From Hydrangea macrophylla (taxonomy: Eukaryota > Streptophyta > Magnoliopsida > Cornales > Hydrangeaceae), in assembly GCA_033977485.1 (NCBI GenBank), contig CM066983.1:105709080-105773079 (forward strand): a stretch of 64,000 nt of DNA. Direction: 5' to 3'. Positions 1 through 10,638 of this stretch are shown piece by piece (positions within the stretch are counted from its first letter, which is position 1; every line of letters starts with the position of its first letter). The position numbers were made by a program, and so were the translations under genes. The notes under the pieces were generated by a model, which saw only the letters and a list, made by a program, of their open reading frames with translations, did no database searches and was not told the DNA's origin.

Positions 1-303
1 TACAAAGAACGCATGCTTTTCTTTGTTTTTAATTGTAAAAATACATATATTTTATTATCTATAGTTATGTATAAGTATATTAATAATATAGAAAATGAAA
101 ATAAAAAATAAAATTTCGGTTTTCGGTTCGGTTCGGTTCGGTTCGGTTTTGCCTATAGGCAACTGATAACTGAACTGAAATTTTTAATTCGGTTCGGTTT
201 TTAACCGAACTGAAATTTTTAACTGAAACAACCGAACTGAAATTGAAAATTCGGTTCGGTTGGTTCGGTTTGTTCGGTTAACCGAACTGTTTGCCCACCC
301 CTA
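1..303. mobile_element. hAT-type MITE, right part (runs off window start)
   Basis: Low-complexity repeats of GGTTCGGTTC and its complement fill this stretch. It ends in TTGCCCACCCCTA at 291-303, the complement of the TAGGGGTGGGCAA terminus common in plant hAT MITEs. The other end lies outside the window, so the TSD (expected to match 304-311) cannot be tested. No protein is encoded. Confidence 0.6.
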
Positions 304-1055
304 ATCACCGTCGTCCCTTTCTCAATCATCGCCTTGTATGATGTTCTGAGACTCCCTTTCCCCAAAACCTTTGCCCCGCTCTAAACACCCAGAACTGGAG
401 ACGAGTCAACTCATCAGGTCAGAGCTGGACTCGTTCGGCATTGAATAGAAGTGACCGGTGGCTAAGACTAGTGTTCTGACCGTTGGCTGGACTCCTTTCA
501 TAATATTCTTATATTAATTTGTATTGCTATAAATCTGTGAAAGATTAAAGACACTGAACTTTCCAATTGAAAAGAATAAGGAAGAACCAAGTAGAATTAA
601 CTTCATCTATAGCAAGCTCTGCTACCATAAAAATCATCCCATTGTGCTCCAGTACAAAATACAACTAATGTTTATATTTTGTATTTGTCCATATCAAATC
701 ATGAGAGAGAGAGAGAGAGAGAGAGAGATCATGAGAAAGAGAGATAGATAGAGATCTAATATGTGCAGTTATTTGGGGTCAAATTGAAATTCCTAAATCC
801 ATGCCTTGATGTGGTGATAGTATGTATTTATATATATTTAATGGTAAGGACAATTTTGTCTATAAAAAAAGACATAGATTTAGGGGAAATGATTAATCTC
901 TAGTTTATAATTGTAATTAGGGACTAATTACTGTAAATAGATTTGGGGATGAATCAATTTTTGAAAGAGTGGGGTGTCAAGGACTAAACCTTATATTACT
1001 ATAATTTATAAATAACTTAAACTTAATTTAGTCACACAAGTCAAGATATTTTTTA
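304..1055. other. AT-rich intergenic DNA
   Basis: No open frame with recognisable content. It holds a GA microsatellite (about 702-728) and the source-like copy of a block repeated at 2419-2524. Nothing else is supported. Confidence 0.5.
663..785 (+). repeat. GA-bearing block, copy 1
   Basis: This block runs from ACTAATGTTTATATTTTG through a GA microsatellite to TTTGGGGTCAA. A nearly identical but shorter block sits at 2419-2524 inside a MITE, so one copy was moved or recombined there. Confidence 0.7.
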
Positions 1056-1125
1056 TTTTTGCTTCTCTCACCCAAAATAAGATTTTTCTTTACCTGCTTT
1101 TCTCTTGTACAATAGCTAGTCTAAA

Positions 1126-1296
1126 AAAATACTAGACACACAACACATTTCACAACAGGGCTTTAAATGTGTTGTATCTTGTGCTGGTTGAATTTTTCAT
1201 AGGTTTTTATGCATCACTTACACAGCACAAGATACATGCATTTAAAGTCATATTGTGGAATGTGTTGTGAAATGAGTTATGTGCCTAGTATTTTTT
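1126..1296. mobile_element. MITE family M1, copy 1
   Basis: Imperfect terminal inverted repeats of about 30 bp: left CTAGACACACAACACATTTC, right ending GTGCCTAGTATTTTT. The core holds inverted copies of the GTGCTGTGTAAG type. There is no ORF. The same family occurs at 2304-2569 and 62929-63086. The superfamily is not assigned because no clear TSD was seen. Confidence 0.65.
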
Positions 1297-1380
1297 TTTT
1301 TTTTCACAAATCTTAGTTTTTAAAATTGAATTATTGTCCAAAGCATTGTTCTTTTAAGTTGTCAAAAAAAAAAATAGAGC

Positions 1381-1555
1381 ACTATTAGACCCACACAATG
1401 AACCACCTATTTTTTTCGCACACAGCTTTAAATGCATGTATTCTGTGCTGTGTAAGTAGGGCACAAAAAGTGTAAAAAAAATTCAAACAGTACAAAGTAC
1501 AAGCATTTTAATTTGTATGTGAAAAAAAAATGTAATTCACTATGTGGGTTTAGCA
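1381..1555. mobile_element. MITE family M1-related copy 2
   Basis: Inverted termini TTAGACCCACACAATGAA and TTCACTATGTGGGTTTAGCA enclose the same core words seen in M1 (AGCTTTAAATGCATGTA, GTGCTGTGTAAG). It lies only about 85 bp from the first copy, and the pair is duplicated together in block X. Confidence 0.6.
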
Positions 1556-1817
1556 TTTTCCAAAAGTATATTTACTCCCTCAAGCAATATGAATTATTCA
1601 ATTTAAACCAAAATATGGTGTTTTCTCCACTGTGTCAAATGTCAACACATCATTTATTTTTTCTACTTTTTTTTTTCTTTATAGTGATGGATTCAAATGT
1701 TAACAGCTTTTCACTGTCATACATTACAAACGGTTGTTACTTATGCTAGTGGCAGCATTCTTTCGTACAAAAAAGAAAATTAATAGTGCAACAGATTAGA
1801 ATATTTCAAACCTTTAT

Positions 1818-2203
1818 GATATCGTAATTATCGTTACAACAACATATATATATATATATACGTTTTATATAGATCTCACATGGTGTAATTGTGAGGTCAT
1901 ACTTAATTATTGTGCAACCGCTTAAATTTCATTAGAAGTGAATTAAGGCATATATAACTAGTATAACTTTGTTTGGCAATAGCTTTTTGAGTATATAAGT
2001 ACTTTTAAACTTTAGAAGTTAAAGTACTGAAAGTGTCTGACAAATCAGTTTTTTCGATTCAATTTGTAAATTTGTGTCTCAATCGCAAGAATTTGTGAGT
2101 GGACAAAAGTTACATTGCATAACTTTTGGCCAAAATATGTTTTCTGCTATTGAGTCGCACAGCACAATTTGCTGCCAAACAGGCCCTACATCTTTTGAGA
2201 AAT
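1818..2203 (+). repeat. Dispersed repeat Y, copy 1
   Basis: From ATGATATCG to CCCTACATCTTTTGA. A clear second copy lies at 25177-25542. It contains TTTGGCCAAAATATGTTTT and a terminal CCAAACAGGCCCTACATC, a word often found at ends of plant DNA transposons. No coding capacity is recognisable. Confidence 0.75.
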
Positions 2204-2303
2204 GTGTAAGTGGTGCTATTGTTTTTTTGCTTCTCTCACCCAAAATAAGATTTTGCTTTACCTGGTTTTCTCTTGTACAATAGCTGGTCTAAGTTTTCAT
2301 AAC

Positions 2304-2569
2304 AAAAATACTAGACACACAATACATTTCACAACAGGGTTTTAAATGTATTGCACTCTGTACAATTTGAATTTTTCACAATTTACTATGCACTACTTAC
2401 ACAGCACAAGATATATGCAACTAATATTTATATTTTGTATCTGTCCATATCAAATCATGAGAGAGAGAGAGAGAGAAAGAGAGATAGATAGAGATCTAAT
2501 ATGTGCAGTTATTTGGGGTCAAATCATATTATGAAATGTGTTGTGAAATATGTTGTGTCTAGTATTTTT
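2304..2569. mobile_element. MITE family M1, copy 3, with internal insertion
   Basis: Termini CTAGACACACAATACATTTC and TTGTGTCTAGTATTTTT are intact. The right half of the core is interrupted by the 105-bp GA-bearing block at 2419-2524. Confidence 0.65.
2419..2524 (+). repeat. GA-bearing block, copy 2 (inside a MITE)
   Basis: Matches 663-785 with a shortened GA microsatellite. In the other X copy the MITE lacks it, which marks it as an insertion or gene-conversion tract. Confidence 0.7.
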
Positions 2570-2644
2570 ATTTCACAAATCTTAATTTTTAAAATCGAAT
2601 TATTGTCCAAGTATTGTTCTTTTAAGTTGTCAAAAAAATAGAGC

Positions 2645-2835
2645 ACTACTAGACCCACATAGTGAATTACACATTTTTTTCACACACAGCTTTAAATGCA
2701 TGTATCATGTGCTGTATAAGTGGGGCACAAAAAAGTGTAAAAAAAATCCAAACAGTACAAAGTACAAACATTTAAAAATGTATGTGAAAAAAATGTATGA
2801 CTCTCTGGTCTCTCTGTGTGGGTCTAGCATTTTTC
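2645..2835. mobile_element. MITE family M1-related copy 4
   Basis: Termini CTAGACCCACATAGTGAATT and GTGTGGGTCTAGCATTTTT surround the same core as the 1381-1555 copy. No ORF. Confidence 0.6.
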
Positions 2836-3091
2836 CAAAAACATATTTACTCCCTCAAGCAATATGAATTATTCAATTTAAACCAAAATATGGTGTTTTC
2901 TCCACTTTGTCAAATGTCAACACATCATTTTTTTTTCTATTTTTTTTTTCTTCTTTATAGTGAAGGATTTCAAATGTCAACATCTTTTCACTATCATACA
3001 TTACAACGGTTGTTGCGTATGCTAGTGACACCTTTCTTTCGTACAAAAAAGAAAATTATTAGTGCAACAGATTAGAATATTTCAAACCTTT

Positions 3092-3334
3092 AGGGCCTGT
3101 TTGGTTGCTCAAATTGCCCAATTTTTTGAATCATTCTATTTTGAATTGGTTCATTTGGAATTTGTTTATTAGTAAATGATTTAATTCTAATTCATGTACT
3201 TGTTTGGTTGGCCAAAGAAAAAATTGCTTCATTTTAAATTATCTAATTTAAAGGTGTTTGGTAGCAACTATTAAAATTGAAAAATATCCAAACGGAGACA
3301 TAAAAAAGAGTATTAGATTAAGAATATATATATA
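3092..3334. other. AT-rich DNA starting with a transposon-like GGGCCTGTTTGG word
   Basis: GGGCCTGTTTGGTTGC at 3092 looks like a Harbinger- or hAT-type MITE terminus, but no matching inverted end was found before the Helitron at 3335. It may be a truncated MITE. Confidence 0.3.
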
Positions 3335-3420
3335 TCTATACAGTATAAAAACGAAGGAACAAGCACGTCAAAAAATATGAACTTCCTCATTTGCCCTTCA
3401 CTACATCATAATTACTCATA

Positions 3421-3748
3421 TATCTATCTATACATCGTAAGGATATATTGATTTGTGTGAGGGTAAATCTGTCATTTTGGACAAATAATTACATTTAAGT
3501 CAGCTTTTACAATTTTATTTAATATAATAATGAGATTTTAATCAACAATCTTGTGTCTAATTACATTTGGGTCAACAATTTTTAGGATATTTATTATTTA
3601 CTTCAAAAAAAGTCAACAAAAGTGGCTATATTGGTGGCTATTTAGGAATTGGTCACTAATATTTACAATTGGGTCAACTTCTTCTCTCAAATGAGGTTTC
3701 AATCAACAATTTGTGTCTAATTACATTTGGGTCAATAATTTTTGGGAA
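3421..3748 (+). repeat. Helitron internal duplication, copy 1
   Basis: This unit is repeated at 3801-4124 with only a few substitutions. Within it the phrase TTGTGTCTAATTACATTTGG recurs about every 160 bp (near 3552, 3711, 3927 and 4088), so there is an older shorter tandem repeat inside a younger, longer one. Confidence 0.8.
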
Positions 3749-3800
3749 CGTATATACAGCCGCCTGGGATACCAAGGCGGAGCGAATCCGGAAAGATTGC
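3749..3800. other. GC-richer 52-bp linker between Helitron repeats
   Basis: The linker contains GCCGCCTGGGATACCAAGGC, with CCGCCT and AGGCGG able to pair. Its composition differs from the AT-rich flanks. No function is recognised. Confidence 0.5.
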
Positions 3801-4124
3801 CTATCTATACATCGTAAGGATATATTGATTTGTGTGAGGATAAATCTGTCATTTTGGACAAATAATTACATTTAAGTCAGCTTTTACAATTTTATTTAAT
3901 ATAATAATGAGATTTTAATCAACAATCTTGTGTCTAATTACATTTGGGTCAACAATTTTTTGGATATTTATTATTGACTTCAAAAAAAGTCAACAAAAGT
4001 GGCTATATTGGTGGCTATTTAGGAATTGGTCACTAATATTTACAATTTGGTCAACTTCTTCTCTCAAATGAGGTTTCAATCAACAATTTGTGTCTAATTA
4101 CATTTGGGTCAATAATTTTTGGAA
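3801..4124 (+). repeat. Helitron internal duplication, copy 2
   Basis: Near-identical copy of 3421-3748, followed by a further diverged 160-bp unit to about 4270. Confidence 0.8.
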
Positions 4125-5812
4125 TATTTATTATTCACTTCATAAAAAGTAAAAAAAGTGGCTATTTTAGTGGTTATTTAGGAATTGGTCACTAATATTT
4201 ACAATTTGTTCAACTTTTCTCTCAAAGTTAGGATTCATACATTGTAATATGTGTAATTGCATTAGGTCAGTAAGTTTTGGGATATTTATTATTCACTTTA
4301 AAATGGTTTCAGTAAGTAAAATTGCTCATTTCAGAAATAATGCTTAGAAGTTACAACTAGATAAAGGTCTAACTAAATAAAGACCTAAGAAACTGAAAGT
4401 TTAAAAAAGCGATGACATTGAACCAAAAAAAAAAAACCCTTCACGCAACACCAATATGTTGAAGAATTGCCAAGGATAACCAACTGCAGTGCTGACATAC
4501 TACCAAAAACTGTGACATCTCATATGATTTACAAAGGAAAACAAAAAAAATACTTTAGCATAATTTAATATTAAATCCAGAAAATTTATTTCCCCTTAAA
4601 ATGTTAATTTAGTAGTTGAGTAATTGCACATTTAAGTAAACTTAAAATCGAATGGGCCATTTATATATGAAAACCACATTCACGACTGCGGATTCATGGA
4701 AGGAAAAGAAAAGGGAATGGAATACAAGAAGGTAAACCATTTTTTGTGTGTTTTTCTTCATGCTTAAATAGCATTAAAAATTTAATTCTTCTAAAATATG
4801 CTATAACTTAAAAAAAATAACGGAGGAAAGTGATTTACAAAATTCCAAACATTTACTTTATCTTCTACTATAGTACTAATCCTTTTATTTAGGAATTTTG
4901 TTATGAACGTATTATTCTTAAAGTATGTTATGTAAACTAATGTTTCAACTTTTATGTATACTCTTGGGACATCTGCGTAATTTGAACCTATGACACTTTT
5001 ATAAATGTTGTTTTGGAATCTGGAATAATGGATGAGTGAAATGGGAAAACTGAAATTTAATTGTTGGATTAATATGCTAGATGTTAGCCTGTGTTAGCTT
5101 CTTTGAAATTTATGTTTGAGTTTCGATTTAACATTTTCCCTCTTCTTCAAATTCTGTTAGTTTGCTTCTGTGTATCTACATATTAGATCGGAGGCATGTA
5201 AGAATTATTCTTTTCATGTTCACTCAAATTTTGATCTCTTCTTATTGAGTTGGCTTAAAGGCTTTAGCTGGCAGCAAAGGGAACATGCATATACTATACT
5301 AGAATAAATGGTTAAATAACCTCCATGGTCCCTTCAGAACGTAGAAAGGTTAGTGTCATTGTATATTTCATCATTTCCAACATTCAATTTGCTTTCTTTG
5401 AACACATTGCCTGATTTTTCGTATCTTTGACGATTTTAAATATGATATTACTGTTCTTTGAACAAATGACACGAATTTATACTAGAAATAGAAAAACTCA
5501 CTTGCGAGGAAAAAAAATGAACACGGGCATTGCTGCGTGCCACGCACGCAGTCCACCACTAGTATATATATATAAAAGAAGAAGAAGAAGCCAAAACTAG
5601 CACAGCCTTGCCAAAAACTAATCTTTGAAAAAAATATTGAAAAAATGTTCGTATATGAACATGTTCTTGTTCCTATTTCTATACCCAACCTCCCATAATA
5701 GTAATTAAAACAAACATCATTACAAGTTCATGTGCAAAACATAAACAAATTTTATTGAATAAATTCTTCTTTGGTTATTCAAAAAAAAAAAAAAAAACTA
5801 ATTAATACATTA

Positions 5813-7670
5813 TGTAATACCCGTACCCAGAAAATGGAAGTAATATTTATTTTTATGCATTAATTAGTATAATTAATTGCATGTGATATTTGGGTAAGTT
5901 CTAGTTACCCCAATGTGATAAGTGCTTTGATAAAGGGCACAGTTTGATAGATGTGACATGGGACCCACGGGAGGTCCAGATTGGATAAATTGCATTTAGT
6001 TGCATTTATGTGATCAAATGAATAATTGTGTAATTGTTTTGAATATTTTATTGTTAGATATGACCTTTTAGGGTACCAGTTTGGGTACCTTAGTGAGAGT
6101 GAATTGGAATATGGTCCATAATTAGTAGGATAATTAGCAACTTCATAAGATAATTGGGACCACTTTTGAAACTCATATGTGACCTAAACATATACCCACT
6201 TAGACATTTGTTAGTGAATATAAAATTTATGGGGTTTCATAATAGACTTTAGATACTTATGGGAGTGTTAATGAAAATATAATAAAATTGAAACATATCC
6301 TATATATTAAGTCGGCTAGTTAGAATAATAATACTTAAATAATAATAATAATAAATAAATAAATAAAGAGAATCAAAGAGTTGCAGAGAACTCTTCAACG
6401 AAGAAAAAAAAAGGAATGTGTTCTGTTGGCCGCTCCGTCACCGTAACTTTACCGTTCGACCTCTTTTGCGAACCGAAGTCATATTCGGACTCGTGAAGGT
6501 AAGAGGATTATTTCTATGACTTTCCTTTTCAATTTTGGTAATATTTTTCTGCGACTCATTTTAAGGGGTGATACATGTATATGACCTATATATGTAGGAA
6601 TATCATTAGAAGTACCTAGAGCTAGTTTTGTAAAGGAATTTGGGAATTCATAGCTTATTTTTGAACCTATTCGTGAGGTGAGTGTCCTAATCCCAAAATC
6701 GGATGTTTAATGTTATATATTTGCTATTCAATGCTTTTAAATGCTTAATTATTGATTGAGTAGAAAAACATGTGATTAATTATTATTTAAAAACATATCC
6801 AAAAATGATGAAATTGTCATGTTGACATGTTGAGTTGCTTATGTGCTTATTTGGGTCAAAGGGTCTCAAGTGATAATCACCATTAGTTAGTCTATATATA
6901 AGGGACAGAGAGATGTTGAAATCCTCAGAGAAAAGGGGATAGTGGTGACGACCACAGCGAATTGACTACGGTCACAAATGAATGAGTGTGATTTTGCTAT
7001 ATGCGACAGAAAAAGTGAGAATGGCCCAGAAGTAAGGGTCCAGAACGATGGTGGTTGATTACTTGACACGCCTGCAACCATTTATTATTGTGAATACATA
7101 ATTGGTGTTATGATTAATTAAATACTCCAATTGCATGATTAGTACCACGTACTCACTAAGCGAAAGCTTATTCGATTTTTGTGGCTAATGACCACGCAGG
7201 TACGGACGAGCATCACAGTGAGAAGCGTTGAGCTGTGGAAATTTTAGGATAGCTCGAGAGTAATGGTTAATGTTTAATATGTTCATATGTAAATGAGTTT
7301 AGATGAGTAGTTATATTCCTAGTGTTTTAATTTTGGAGATAAGTTTGTGTTTTAGTTTTTATTAAATCCTTGTAATATGAACTGTGGATTGAAATTTTAA
7401 AAGTATTTTCCAAGTGTTTTGGTGATATTTGGGTATTTCAATTCTTGTTTAACAGGGGGAAATGGTGTTGTAATAGGGAAAACTCTGTCCAAACACCATT
7501 CGATGGTTTTAACAACTTTATTTTATTTCTTTTTATTTTGTTCAAATAAAGAATATTTTACCCCTAGTATTTCACTTTAAATGTTATTTTTGGAAGGTTA
7601 AAAAATGATTGTTTGGTTTGTTGGCTTGCTACACGTGTCCTAGCCCGCGGGGGCGGGTTGGGGTGTGACA
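5813..7670 (+). repeat. Element A 5' LTR
   Basis: 1858 bp, TG...CA ends. It contains a 7-bp-stem hairpin at 6376-6395, a good splice donor AAG|GTAAGAG at 6498/6499, a TATA-like TCTATATATAAGGG at 6891-6904, and a GTGGT-GACG-ACCAC hairpin at 6942-6955. Which TATA-like site starts the genomic RNA is unclear: an AT-rich stretch at about 6330-6367 is also possible, and fits the position of the start-proximal hairpin better. Confidence 0.95.
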
Positions 7671-7675
7671 ATTTT

Positions 7676-7687
7676 TGGTATCAGAGC
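7676..7687 (+). promoter_or_regulatory. Element A primer-binding site
   Basis: TGGTATCAGAGC, complementary to the 3' end of plant initiator tRNA-Met, five bases after the LTR. It primes minus-strand DNA synthesis in this retrotransposon class. Confidence 0.9.
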
Positions 7688-7864
7688 AATAGGCTAGAGG
7701 CTTGGGTACGAGTGACGACGCGTGAGTGTGCACACAATGACACGTAGTAGTACGATCATGCATCCATGTTTATTTAGCATGCTTTAAAATGTTATTTTGC
7801 ATGCATTGTAATTTATTTAGAATTAACATGTATGCATATACTTTGCTGTGGGTGCCAGGCAAGG

Positions 7865-8922
7865 ATGTCTGGAGGTGAGAACCCATCTTCGGCCCGTATG
7901 GACAGAATTGAAATAGTTATGGAGAAGTTGGTAAAAGTGGCTGAAACTCGAGTTACCGAGGAGGGACCGAGCTCATCAAATCCAGAACAAAGAACAGAAT
8001 CAACAACTATTGCCATGTTCTACAAGCAAAAGCCAGGGCAATTTAAAGGAGAACCTGATTCGATGAAGCTGACCATTGGTTGACCGATATGAAGAGAATT
8101 TTTCGTGCTTTGCCATGTACAGAGGAACAAAAGGTCTTGTTTGCCTCAGATACTCTGAAAGAAGAAGCACAAAACTGGTGGACGTCAGTATTAAGGCAGG
8201 GCGCACCTACTACCTGGAATGGGTTTATAGAGGAGTTCTCAAAGCAGTATATTCCTAGATCTTTTAGTGATCAGAAGTCACGGGAATTTTATCATCTCAG
8301 TCAGGGTAATATGAGTGTTAGGGACTACGCAGCCCAATTTACAAGTTTGGCTAGATTTGCAACAGATTTACTTCCGAATGAGTTTACCCGGGCAAGACGA
8401 TTCAAAGAAGGACTTCGTGATGAAATTAGGGGAAAAGTAGATACACACCGGCTATCAACGTATTCAGAAGTGTTAGATGTGGCCTTAATTGCTGAGCGAG
8501 GTGTATTGTCATCCGGGCAAAGTCAACAATTCAAGAGGCCAGGAGGTAGTCAATTCCAGGGACAGGGCAGTTCCAAGAGACAGAATTTGGGTAGTTCAAG
8601 TGGAAGCAACAAGCCCAGATGTCAGACTTGTGGTAAGTATCATTGAGGAACGTGCAACTTGTCTCCTATTATTTGCAACAACTGTCGACGACCAGGACAC
8701 GTGGCAAGAGATTGTCCTAATCTATCAAGGCAAAGTACACCAAGACAAGGTATTACTCCAAAGCAAAGTATTGATGACAGCCGAATAAGGAGTTTCGCTT
8801 GTGGTAATATGGGGCATCGAGAACGTGATTGTCCCAAGAAAGGACTCGGGAGTTTTAGCTCATCTGTGGGAAGTACACCAAGTCAGAGGCCACCTCAGCA
8901 ACAATCTCAAGGGAGGGAGTAA
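7865..8922 (+). pseudogene. gag: Element A gag (broken)
   Basis: Encodes the structural protein of the particle. The chosen ATG (7865) opens a frame with a polar N-terminus and a QFKGEPD motif. The frame then shifts by loss of about two bases near 8058-8062. The capsid-like Retrotrans_gag region follows, with DHWLTDMKRIF, EEAQNWW and RFKEGLRDEIRGK. Three CCHC zinc-knuckle regions come next: CQTCGKYH, cut by a TGA at 8644; CNNCRRPGHVARDC, intact; and SFACGNMGHRERDC, whose first Cys is lost. A TAA at 8920-8922 ends the segment, but the same frame runs on into protease, so gag and pol were one polyprotein. Confidence 0.9.
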
Positions 8923-9556
8923 CGGCAAGGAAGGTACTTCCAGCTCAAGCCTGGAGAGACCACTGCCGCTGACACTGTGGTTTCAGGTATACTTTCTATT
9001 TGTTCACAACCTGCTAGAGTATTGCTGGATTCAGGATTAACTCACTCTTTTGTTTCACACCCATTTGCTAAATATTTGGATAAGCCCTTAGAACTACTAG
9101 ATTTTGATTTGTCTGTTTCACTTCCATCGGGAGCTCCACTAGTAAGTTCGGGTGTCTTTAAAGCTTGTGGGATTGATGTAAATGGTAGAGGTTTGACTGT
9201 TGACTTAGTGCCATTGATTATTCAACATTTTGATGTCATTTTGGGGATGGACTGGTTATCTGCAAACCACGACATTATCGATTGTGAGAATAAAAGAGTA
9301 ACATTTCAATTACCCAATCAGGAAGTATTTTGTTTCCAAGGGACAGGTGTAGCATCACCGCCTTATATGGTATCAGCTGTCAGAGCTTGTCGTTTGTTGA
9401 AAAAGGGATGTCGGGGATTCTTGTATAGTATACTTGATACTAGAAGTACTGAATTGAAATTAGAGGATATACCAATAGTGAAAGAATTTCCAGACGTTTT
9501 TCCAGAAGATTTACCTAGTGTGTTGATTGAAAGGGAAATTGAGTTTGGGATAGATG
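8923..9556 (+). pseudogene. pol: Element A protease and start of RT (cut by element B)
   Basis: In the gag frame after the TAA at 8920. The retroviral-type aspartic protease active site reads LLDSGLTHSFVS, with Leu where Ala or Ser is usual after [14 protein letters not shown] follows about 80 residues later, as in Ty3/gypsy proteases. The stretch runs through the linker LEDIPIVKEFPDVFPEDLP and stops mid-frame at GID, where element B enters. Bases 9552-9556 are the left TSD AGATG. The frame resumes exactly at 18630. Apart from the upstream stops this portion is open. Confidence 0.9.
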
Positions 9557-10067
9557 TGTCACACCCGTTCCAGAAATTTACGATTTTGAGAATGCATCTT
9601 TTGATATTTTGAAATATTAATGTTTATTAATATTGAGTTGAGGTTGACTGTGGGTCAACGGTGAAGTGTCAGTAAGGACACGAGGAAATTGGTAATTGAG
9701 ATTTTCATTGGCACGAGTAAATGACATTTATATGATTTAAATGTTATTTGACTTATCTGGTATACTATGAATAGTGAATTATTCCTGTGTAGTATAATTT
9801 CTGTTAGTTTCGATATTGTTATATATCATTTTGAGAACTGTGGTGAGAACGTGAGTGATACGTTAATTAAAAAGGTAGGTTGTGTAGAGATTCCACAGAA
9901 TATAGTTTTCGGACGTTATTTTGGACCCAAACGAAACTTAGTCGAAAACTTTTGGAATTTATAGTTTTCACTCGTAAAGTTATAAAATGGACGTGTGCGA
10001 AGTTTCATGGATTAATGAGAAGTTTTGAGAAACTTGCGGGGAGGTAAACGTAATTCCCCGAAAGTTT

Positions 10068-10105
10068 GCCTATATATAGGTGAGGATGAGATTTCAATCT
10101 CATCC
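10068..10105 (+). promoter_or_regulatory. Element B core promoter: TATA box and start-proximal hairpin
   Basis: GCCTATATATAGG is followed within 4 bp by GGATGAGAT and its complement ATCTCATCC, separated by TTCA. The hairpin would lie at or just before the RNA start. The 3' LTR keeps both (TATA about 16985-16996). Confidence 0.6.
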
Positions 10106-10638
10106 AAACTTTCCAAATATCTAGAGAGAGGAGAGAGAAAGGAGATTTGGTTGCCACGAGCTTGCCGGTGACATACGACGACCGTTCGTCCGTCAGTTTT
10201 TCTCCAGACTTCAGATTTGAACTCGTGGAGGTAAGATCTACGTTTTGATACCACTTTGGTTATGTTTGGCCAATTTTTGTAAAAATCTTAATTCTAGACT
10301 TTTGGGAAAAACAGGTATAAACTTGTAGGAATTTTCTCAAATTCGAAATCCGACGATTATTTAGCCTCCTAGTCGATCCTTCAAAGTTTGAGGGAAATCG
10401 CACGAGGTATGAAGTTCAAACTTATGAAATATAGAGGAATACATGTTTTATATTTCGACGACGAAATTAAGATCCGGCGAAATCCATGTGTTAATTGTAG
10501 GCCCGTTAATTATGCACGCGCTAATTTGTGAAATGCATGTCTAAATTTACGCGAGCACGTTGAGTTGTCTATGTGGGTCAAAGGGGAGTCTTATACAAAT
10601 TCATGCCGGAGTAAGCTTCTCGATGTTTGAGAATTTTA

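Larger units (their letters stand above)
1056..1816 (+). repeat. Direct duplication X, copy 1
   Basis: From CTTCTCTCACCCAAAATAAG to GAATATTTCAAACCTTTA this block is repeated at 2226-3091. It includes two MITEs and a stretch ending in an AAAAAAGAAAATTA motif. The two copies differ by many small changes and by one block insertion in copy 2, so the duplication is not very recent. Confidence 0.8.
2226..3091 (+). repeat. Direct duplication X, copy 2
   Basis: Second copy of the 1056-1816 block. It is longer mainly because the 105-bp GA-bearing block sits inside its first MITE. It ends at GAATATTTCAAACCTTTA, immediately followed by GGGCCTGTTTGG. Confidence 0.8.
3335..5562 (+). mobile_element. Non-autonomous Helitron
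   Basis: The 5' end is TCTATACAGTATAAAAAC preceded by A (3334). The 3' end is CTAG (5559-5562) followed by T (5563). Seven bases before CTAG sits a GC-rich hairpin, CTGCGTG (5532-5538) pairing with CACGCAG (5545-5551). The 5' TC, 3' hairpin plus CTRR and insertion between A and T are the defining Helitron marks. No Rep/helicase reading frame or recognisable captured gene is inside, so it depends on an autonomous partner. Length is 2228 bp. Confidence 0.85.

Noticed and set aside
3092..3334. Complete Harbinger-type MITE
   Set aside because: Only one GGGCCTGTTTGG end was found. The opposite end and a TSD are missing.
10012..10254. 80-codon minus-strand frame, also at 16929-17171
   Set aside because: It is repeated only because it lies in both LTRs of element B, antisense to the promoter and leader region.
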